Assembly: GCA_041629655.1 (NCBI GenBank)
Contig: JBFKMV010000130.1
Location: 1-14,675 of the forward strand
Direction of reading: 5' to 3'
DNA: 14,675 nt
DNA from: JBFKMV01 sp041629655
GTDB lineage: Bacteria > Acidobacteriota > Polarisedimenticolia > Polarisedimenticolales > Polarisedimenticolaceae
Part shown: piece after piece, positions 6,535 to 12,410 of the stretch
Layout: every line of letters starts with the position of its first letter
How positions within the stretch are numbered: the stretch's first letter is position 1
Notes under the pieces: model-generated
What the model saw: only the letters and a program-made list of their open reading frames with translations
What the model was told of the DNA's origin: nothing
Databases searched by the model: none
Made by a program: the position numbers and the translations under genes

Positions 6535-9500
6535 TCATGGGCAGGGTCCGGCGGCGTCGAGGTCGTCCCGCGGATCCGGGCCGATCGACGAATTCCCGTA
6601 GCTCGAAGCCGCGCAACTGTTCTCCGCCCGGCCCAGGTAGTAATCAGCGTCACCGGCCGGCGGGTCGACCGACGTGTCGTCGAACGAGGCGTCGGGCTCG
6701 TCGCTGACCAGGCAGCCGGCTGCGGCGAAACTTCCCGAGCCGCGGAGATCGCTGAGCGACCCCTTCACCAGGTCGTAGACGGTCCCCGAGCCGGCCGTCG
6801 CGGCCTGAGAGTCCCACGTGAGCCGGACGGCGCCGGCCACCTTTTCGATCCCCAGGTTGGTCAGCTCCGCCGGAACCGACTGAGCGTTCGGGTCCTGGTC
6901 GTCGCAGTCCACCGCCGTGCCGGACCCGTCGCGGTCGAAGTCGTCGGTGTCGTAGGCGCCGAACAGGCCGCTGAAGAACGTCGACTCGCGCCCGCCGGCC
7001 CAGACGAAGAACGCCTCGCCGTCGGTCGCTGCCGAGTACCCTTTCTTGATGAAGTTGAACAAGCTGTCGAACGTCGTCCCTTGCGGCTCGGGCCGGGAGA
7101 GGCGGTACAGGCTGTCGAAGGTCTGGCCGCTATCCGCCGAGTGGCGCACGACCATCTCCGGCTCTCCGGCGCTGAAGTCGCGCCAGGCGACCCAGATGTT
7201 CCCCAGGTCGTCGCTGACCATGCGGGACGTCTCGCTCCGCGCGTCGGGCAACGGCGCGCCCGCCGTCAGCACGTGCTCGAGCGCCAGAAGGCCGGTGGAG
7301 TCGTACTCGCGCAGCGCGACGCGGTTCGGGTTCCCGTTGGGATCGGACACGCTCTGGTCCATCAGGAACAGGCAGCTGCCCGGCCCGGGCTCGGTGTCCA
7401 GGCACAGCACGCCCGAACCGGCGCCGTAGTCGGTGCCCGCGCTCGACGTGAACAACGTCAGCGGCGAGAGCGTGCCCCCCCCCGCGCTGTTGAACTCCCA
7501 CCAGCGGATGTGCGGGAACCTGTTCGAGCTGAAGGAGTTCGCCATGACCACCGCGTAGACGCCCGCCGTGCCGGTCAGTGACTCGTAGCAGTCGAGCGTG
7601 TGCTCGAAGGCGCCACCGCTGGCCATGTCGGGGATCATCTGAATCTCGGGTTCGAAGGTGGCCCCTCCGTCACCGCTGGCCGTCACGAACGTGGTAAACC
7701 ACGCGCTCGGACCGTCCGGGGCGGCGAAGGCCACGAACAAGGTACCGCCCGCCACGCAGGCCAGGGGGTTGCGGTTGAACCCGGTGAGATTCGTATTGAC
7801 GAAAACCTCGGGGGCAAACGTGTCCCCGCCGTCCGTCGACTTGGCCATCAGGATGTCGAACCCGTCGGCCCAGACCAGGTACACTTCGCCGGTGTCCAGG
7901 GCGATCAGATCAAACTCCGATTGGAACACCCCGCCGAAGTTCCTCTCGGAGGGTAGCCACGTCTGGCCGCAGTCGTCCGATTTGCTGTAACGCAACTCGA
8001 CCCGTCCCGTTGCCTGGTCGACGACCGTGTACGCCACGTGCACGGATCCACCGACCGTCGCTACGATCCGCGGTACCGCGGCGAACTCCTCACCTGCCGA
8101 ATCGCTGACCCGCGTCGGCGTGGCGAACGTGTAGCCGCCGTCCGTGCTCACGGCGACACGGATCTCGGGCTCCGCGCCCGAGCGTACACTCATCGCCACG
8201 TAGACGTTCTCCGCGCCGGCGTCGGCACCGCACGCCCCACCCACCGCGACGCCGGGCGAGTTGAAGACGTTGCGATCGCGGTCGCCCGTGTCGCTGTCGA
8301 TCCGCTGCTCGCTGACGAAACTTGGTGTGGCCGCCGCGGACCGGTTGCTGTAGACGTCGAAACTGGAACCGGCGCTGCCTCGGTTGTCGGCGTAAACCAG
8401 TACAAGATCGTCGGTTCCGACGCCGCTGATTCCCGGAAGGCCGAGGCCGGTGCCTGACGTGCCCGCCGCGGTGCCGTCCACCCGAGACTCCGCGGCCCAG
8501 CTGAACCCCTCGTTGGTGGAGATTTGCACGAACAGATCCGTAAAACTGCCAAGATACGCGTCCGAGCGATTGTCGGTGTATGCGATGGCCAGGGTTCCTG
8601 CGTCGGTTCGCGTGACACTCGCCGCGCTGATCCCGAGCAACGGATGACCCGCGGCGGTGCTCGACAGCGTCCGGGCGGGGTTGTCGAAGCTTGCGCCGTT
8701 GTCCGTGGAGCGCTGCGTGGTGAGCTTACCGTCGCCGTCGATGACGTGAGCCACAACCGTGGCATTCGCAGTCGAAGCAAAGAGCATGGGAAACAGCTCA
8801 ATCCCCTCGTCTGCGAACGTGCGGTCTAGCACCTGAGTGAAGTTCACTCCGGCATCCGTCGAGCGCAGCACGTACATGTGGTCGTTTCCCGCCGCGTCCC
8901 AGAAGGCGAGGAGAATACTTCCGTCGAGGGCAACCTGGATGATCGGGTTCGCGGAACCCGCGCGGGCGCTCACCACCAGGTCGAAATCTCGCTCGGCCTC
9001 GAAGCTTGTGCCGCCGTCGGCGGAGCGCGTATAGAACACCTGCCGCCCGCTACCGCGGTCCTCGACGAAAGCGGCGTGAATGATCCCCGAACCGTCGACC
9101 TGGACCCAGAGTGATTCGCCGAGGTTCCCGGCGGCGTCGGCCACGCCGGCGTTCAGCCGGACCCGCGCGGTCCAGGTCTGCCCCGAATCGGAGCTGACCC
9201 GGATGTACGGGTCTCCGCCGCGCGTCTCGCGATAGGCCACCGCCACCACGCCGCCGGAATTGGCGCTGATCCGCGCACCGGCCACGCCGTGGGTGTCGTC
9301 TCCGTGGCGGACGATGTCCACGGGAGTACCCCAACTCGCGCCGTAATCATCGGAGCGGACGACCTGCAGTCCGAGGTCGCCGTCGGGGTCGGCGACCGTC
9401 ATCAGCGCGTAGATCTGGTCGCTGCCGTTGTCGAGATTGAAGTCCACGCCGAGTTCGGTTATGCCGAGCGTCGGGGGCCCGCTCGGGATGACGGTCTCGG

Positions 9501-9912
9501 TCGTGAAACTGGTGCCCGAATCCGAGGAGGTCTGCGATTTCGCGGTCCGGTCCTCCCAGTTGATCACGACGACTCGGCCGTCGGTCTTCCCGGCAACGAC
9601 CGCGCCGATATCGCGCGCGGGATCTCGCGGAAGCGAGGCGGCCGGCCGGATTTCGGCGGACGGCACGTCCCGGGGAAAACTCACCGCACGCGGCAGCGGG
9701 GCATCGCCCCCCTGCGACCCGGATTCCGGCCCTCCCCGGAACGACCCGGCGTCATGCCGCCCGGCTTCCACCGCCGACCCCTGGCCCGCACCCGCGCTCG
9801 GGGGGTCCAATCCTGCGCGCGACCGGTTTGCGCCGTCTTCAGCGGCCCCGGCCGCGTGCGTCAGAAACATGCCGACACAGACCGCTACGAGCGCTGCAGG
9901 TAACTTGCTCAT
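6535..9912 (-). CDS. Secreted BNR/Asp-box repeat protein with C-terminal Ca-binding-like and beta domains
   Basis: The protein has 1125 residues, with a signal peptide (MSKLPAALVAVCVGMFLTHA, cleavage near AAGA) and a low-complexity stretch to about 95. A long sialidase-like beta-propeller region follows, with 12 Asp-box motifs of the S-x-D-x-G-x-T/S-F/W type, e.g. SSDSGTSF (about 129), SSDSGQTW, STDGGYTF, STDGGDTF and SADSGQTF. A DTDDFDRDGSGTAVDCDD segment resembles EF-hand/thrombospondin-3 Ca sites. The C-terminal module of about 100 residues runs from LTWDSQ through YDLVKGSL and ADYYLGRA to DAAGPCP, and resembles tails seen on many secreted Acidobacteriota-like proteins. Asp-boxes are structural, so enzymatic (sialidase) activity is not implied. 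The ATG at 9912 has GAGG five bases upstream. The frame stays open far upstream through the VWA gene, but that part reads as an out-of-frame shadow. Confidence 0.88.
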   Translation of the reverse strand: MSKLPAALVAVCVGMFLTHAAGAAEDGANRSRAGLDPPSAGAGQGSAVEAGRHDAGSFRGGPESGSQGGDAPLPRAVSFPRDVPSAEIRPAASLPRDPARDIGAVVAGKTDGRVVVINWEDRTAKSQTSSDSGTSFTTETVIPSGPPTLGITELGVDFNLDNGSDQIYALMTVADPDGDLGLQVVRSDDYGASWGTPVDIVRHGDDTHGVAGARISANSGGVVAVAYRETRGGDPYIRVSSDSGQTWTARVRLNAGVADAAGNLGESLWVQVDGSGIIHAAFVEDRGSGRQVFYTRSADGGTSFEAERDFDLVVSARAGSANPIIQVALDGSILLAFWDAAGNDHMYVLRSTDAGVNFTQVLDRTFADEGIELFPMLFASTANATVVAHVIDGDGKLTTQRSTDNGASFDNPARTLSSTAAGHPLLGISAASVTRTDAGTLAIAYTDNRSDAYLGSFTDLFVQISTNEGFSWAAESRVDGTAAGTSGTGLGLPGISGVGTDDLVLVYADNRGSAGSSFDVYSNRSAAATPSFVSEQRIDSDTGDRDRNVFNSPGVAVGGACGADAGAENVYVAMSVRSGAEPEIRVAVSTDGGYTFATPTRVSDSAGEEFAAVPRIVATVGGSVHVAYTVVDQATGRVELRYSKSDDCGQTWLPSERNFGGVFQSEFDLIALDTGEVYLVWADGFDILMAKSTDGGDTFAPEVFVNTNLTGFNRNPLACVAGGTLFVAFAAPDGPSAWFTTFVTASGDGGATFEPEIQMIPDMASGGAFEHTLDCYESLTGTAGVYAVVMANSFSSNRFPHIRWWEFNSAGGGTLSPLTLFTSSAGTDYGAGSGVLCLDTEPGPGSCLFLMDQSVSDPNGNPNRVALREYDSTGLLALEHVLTAGAPLPDARSETSRMVSDDLGNIWVAWRDFSAGEPEMVVRHSADSGQTFDSLYRLSRPEPQGTTFDSLFNFIKKGYSAATDGEAFFVWAGGRESTFFSGLFGAYDTDDFDRDGSGTAVDCDDQDPNAQSVPAELTNLGIEKVAGAVRLTWDSQAATAGSGTVYDLVKGSLSDLRGSGSFAAAGCLVSDEPDASFDDTSVDPPAGDADYYLGRAENSCAASSYGNSSIGPDPRDDLDAAGPCP

Positions 9913-9935
9913 CCTCGCCTCTGTCACAAACGTCA

Positions 9936-9941
9936 AGTATA
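9936..9941 (-). promoter_or_regulatory. Possible -10 element for the BNR gene
   Basis: TATACT on the minus strand lies 23 bases before ATG 9912. The same hexamer occurs ahead of the histidine kinase gene. No convincing -35 is found at normal spacing (GGCTAC at 17). Confidence 0.3.
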
Positions 9942-9967
9942 CGCTGACACCTGACGCCGTAGCCCAC

Positions 9968-10008
9968 AAAAAAGGTCGGACCGGGGTGGAGGGGACGACG
10001 ACCACCGG
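9968..10008 (-). terminator. Imperfect hairpin plus T6 after the VWA gene
   Basis: On the minus strand CCGGTGG (10008-10002) can pair with CCACCCCGG (9989-9981) with a two-base bulge. Seven bases (with a small GGTCCGACC dyad) then lead to six Ts (9973-9968). It lies 15 bases past the VWA stop codon and before the BNR promoter region. The stem-to-T distance is longer than ideal, so it is only a candidate intrinsic terminator. Confidence 0.3.
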
Positions 10009-10022
10009 AAAGGACCTGGACC

Positions 10023-11171
10023 CTACCAGCCTTTTTCCGCGAGTCTCTCGCGAAGCGCACGGCGCACGGCGGTGTCGAAGGCGCGAGCATCGTCGAGTCC
10101 CCGGGCCTTCATCTGCTCGACCACGTAACGCCGACGCTGCTCGCCCAGCTCGGCGATGCGCTGGCGCAACGCCTGGCGCGCGAACGTTACCTCGTCGAGG
10201 TACAGCGCCAACTCGGTGTCGCTCATTCCCCGCAGGCTCTCCGGGAGCTCGCTGTCCTGCAGTGCAACGAGATCGACCTTCCCCGCCGCCAGCGCGTCGA
10301 CCAGGTCCCATTCCGCCGAGTACAGCGGGCTGGCCTTGACCAGGGCTCGGCTGGCCGCCGCGGCCGGACTCAGCTTCTGCGCGTTCGCGTCCTGCTGCAG
10401 CACGCCTTCCTGCCGTTTGACGCCCTCTTCGCCCAGCGGTAGGAACGTCTCGTTGATCGCGGCGCTCAGCGCCCCGAGCTCGGCGTCGACGGGCGACTCG
10501 ACCACCACCGTGCCGGACCGGTGGTCGATGGAGGCAAATTGCCCCTGCGCGCGATCGGCCAACTCCTTCCAGGTTTCCGCCAGCTCGTGCTCGGGTTGGC
10601 CGCAGAAGATGGCGTGGACGAAGATCCCCTTGCGCCGTGCCTCGTCGCTCATGTCGCGGAAGTTCACCAGCGGGTCCTGGTCGGCGGGCTCGTTGCCGGC
10701 GATGAAGACCAGTTTCAGGGCCTCGTCCGAGTTCGTCCAGCTCAGGCCCTTGAGCGCCAACTGCATCACCCGCGCGACGTACTCCGCGCCGCCTTCGCTG
10801 TCCAGGGCGAACAGGCGCTCGGAGACCAGGTCGAGATCGGTCGTCAGATCGGTCTCCAGGCGCACCCAACCCGCCTGCGACTGGTCTTTCCTGCCGTAGC
10901 TCAACAGCGCGACCCTCAGCGTCGGGGCGGGCTCCATCAGCGTCAGTTCCTGAACGATCTCCCACAGCTTCAGCCGCGCGGCGTCGGTAAGGGACTTCAT
11001 CGAGCCACTGGTGTCGAGCGCGATCGCCACGTCGATCGCCTGCTCGGGGTGGTCGGGCTCCCACGAATCCCTCGCCAGCTCCGCGCCGGCCGCCTCTTGC
11101 CCCCATGCGACTCCCGCAAGCGCGAAGCAAAGGATGGTGCAGGTCGCGAGCCTGTTGAATTGGCCGGTCAT
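10023..11171 (-). CDS. Secreted VWA-domain protein (complete copy of tandem pair)
   Basis: The protein has 382 residues, with a signal peptide (LATCTILCFALAGVAWG, cleavage before QEA). The VWA domain (about 46-245) has the MIDAS DTSGSM (D53, S55, S57), the conserved ARLKLWEIVQELTLMEP and LRVALLSYG blocks, and a later HAIFCGQ strand (186-192) leading to INETFLPLG. A charged helical C-terminal part (about 250-382) follows. The architecture matches VWA proteins common in Planctomycetes and Acidobacteria, recalled rather than searched. A Thr usually seen in the GGTEY loop is Ala here (GGAEY), which may weaken metal binding. The ATG at 11171 is chosen because GGAGG lies five bases upstream, within the last codons of the preceding gene; a GTG six bases earlier lacks spacing. 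It is coupled to the paralog upstream. Confidence 0.92.
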   Translation of the reverse strand: MTGQFNRLATCTILCFALAGVAWGQEAAGAELARDSWEPDHPEQAIDVAIALDTSGSMKSLTDAARLKLWEIVQELTLMEPAPTLRVALLSYGRKDQSQAGWVRLETDLTTDLDLVSERLFALDSEGGAEYVARVMQLALKGLSWTNSDEALKLVFIAGNEPADQDPLVNFRDMSDEARRKGIFVHAIFCGQPEHELAETWKELADRAQGQFASIDHRSGTVVVESPVDAELGALSAAINETFLPLGEEGVKRQEGVLQQDANAQKLSPAAAASRALVKASPLYSAEWDLVDALAAGKVDLVALQDSELPESLRGMSDTELALYLDEVTFARQALRQRIAELGEQRRRYVVEQMKARGLDDARAFDTAVRRALRERLAEKGW

Positions 11172-11173
11172 GT

Positions 11174-12301
11174 TCACCTCCGTGACCTGTTCTTGTTGCC
11201 GGATCGTCGCTCTGCTGCGAAAACTTCGGACGGTTCGAAATCGGGTGGCATCAACTCGACGACGACGTAGCCTTGCTCCGCGAGCCTTTCGCGTAGCGCG
11301 TCGCGCTCGGCCGAGTCGAAGACGCGGGGGTCGTCGAACACGTCGGCCTTCGTCTGCTCGACAATGCGCCGCCGCCGCTCATCGCCGAGCTCGGCGATGC
11401 GCTGGCGCAGCTCCCGGCGCTTGCCGCCGAGCTGCTCGACGTGCAGCTCGAGCTCGGCGGCTGTCATCCCCCGCAGACGCTCTGGAAGAAGTTCGCTGTA
11501 CTCCAGATCGTAGAGATCGACGTTCCCCGCCTCCACCGCGTCGAGCAGGTCCCAGCCGGCGGAGTAGCGCGGGCCGGCCTTCGCCAGGGCCCGGCCGGCC
11601 GCCACGGACAGGCCCAGCTTTTCGGCGTTGCGATCCTGCTCGAGCGCGCCCTGTTGCCGCTTCGCACCCTGCTCGCCAAGCGGCAGGAACGTCTCGTTGA
11701 TCGCCGCGCTCAGCTCCGCCAACTCCGTGTCGATGTCGTCAACGAAGATCTCTTCGCGCCGCGCCACCGCGCTCATCTCGCGGAAGCTGACCGGCGAGCC
11801 CCGCTGTTGGCCGGTGGGCTTGGTACCCGCGATGAGAATGAGCTTCAGCGCGCCTTCCGAGGCGGTCCAATCCAGACCCTCCAACGCCGCCTGCAGCGCC
11901 CGCGGCGCGTACTGCGCGCCGCCCTCGCCGGCCAGGGCGATCAGGTGGTCGGAGACCAGTGTCAGGTCGGTCGTCAGATCGGTCTCCAGCCGCACCGTCG
12001 TCGCCGGTTGCGGGTTCTCCCTGCCGTAGCTCAACAGGGCCACCCTCAGCGTCGGCGCGGGCTCCATCAGCGTCAGTTCCTGGACGATCTCCCACAGCTT
12101 CAGCCGCGCCGCGTCGATGAGCAACTCCATCGAGCCGCTGGTGTCGAGCGCGATCGCCACGTCGACCGCCTCGGGGGGCGGCTCCGGCTGCCAGGGTCGG
12201 ACCGCGGGAGCCACGCCGGCCGCCGCGCCCCACGCGGTTCCCGTGAGCGCGCACAGTAGAACGGTGCACGTTGAGAGCCTGCTGATCCTGGAGATTCTCA
12301 T
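11174..12301 (-). CDS. Secreted VWA-domain protein (paralog with internal deletion)
   Basis: The protein has 375 residues and is a close paralog of the next gene, sharing DTSGSM (53-58), ARLKLWEIVQELTLMEP, LRVALLSYGR, RLETDLTTDL and INETFLPLG. After EIFV187 only three residues (DDI) replace the 43 residues present in the partner, so the last part of the VWA fold, including HAIFCG, is missing. The acidic PADQD loop is also replaced by PTGQQ. The frame is intact and the C-terminus is extended past the partner's end (VVVELMPPDFEPSEV and a basic tail). The signal peptide begins at ATG 12301 (STCTVLLCALTGTAWG); an ATG at 12349 abuts a strong hairpin and is less likely. The Shine-Dalgarno is weak (CCGGA). 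The stop lies two bases before the next ATG. Adhesive function is doubtful given the deletion. Confidence 0.88.
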   Translation of the reverse strand: MRISRISRLSTCTVLLCALTGTAWGAAAGVAPAVRPWQPEPPPEAVDVAIALDTSGSMELLIDAARLKLWEIVQELTLMEPAPTLRVALLSYGRENPQPATTVRLETDLTTDLTLVSDHLIALAGEGGAQYAPRALQAALEGLDWTASEGALKLILIAGTKPTGQQRGSPVSFREMSAVARREEIFVDDIDTELAELSAAINETFLPLGEQGAKRQQGALEQDRNAEKLGLSVAAGRALAKAGPRYSAGWDLLDAVEAGNVDLYDLEYSELLPERLRGMTAAELELHVEQLGGKRRELRQRIAELGDERRRRIVEQTKADVFDDPRVFDSAERDALRERLAEQGYVVVELMPPDFEPSEVFAAERRSGNKNRSRR

Positions 12302-12349
12302 GCTATCCGGTTCGTCGTCCTCATTGCCGAGTCGCCCCACTGACGGCAT

Positions 12350-12373
12350 GGCGGCGGCCCGAAGGCCGCCGCC
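12350..12373 (-). terminator. Ten-base-pair hairpin with UUCG tetraloop
   Basis: GGCGGCGGCC-UUCG-GGCCGCCGCC on the minus strand is a perfect ten-pair stem closed by the extra-stable C(UUCG)G loop. A small dyad TTCAA/TTGAA (12379-12395) sits just upstream. It lies between the Cys-rich gene's TAG and the VWA pair. No T-tract follows, so it may end transcription without one, block 3' exonucleases, or separate expression of the two units. Confidence 0.5.
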
Positions 12374-12410
12374 GAAGGTTCAACTCTAGATTGAAAGTCT
12401 GACGGTCGTT

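Noticed and set aside
6346..7581. Plus-strand open frame of 411 codons
   Set aside because: It lies antisense to the BNR gene, has Arg/Val/Ala-rich composition, and shows no recognisable motif.
9913..11130. Upstream extension of the BNR reading frame (to 1531 residues)
   Set aside because: It overlaps the VWA gene in another frame, has Arg/Gly-rich shadow composition, and lies before a good Shine-Dalgarno and signal peptide at 9912.
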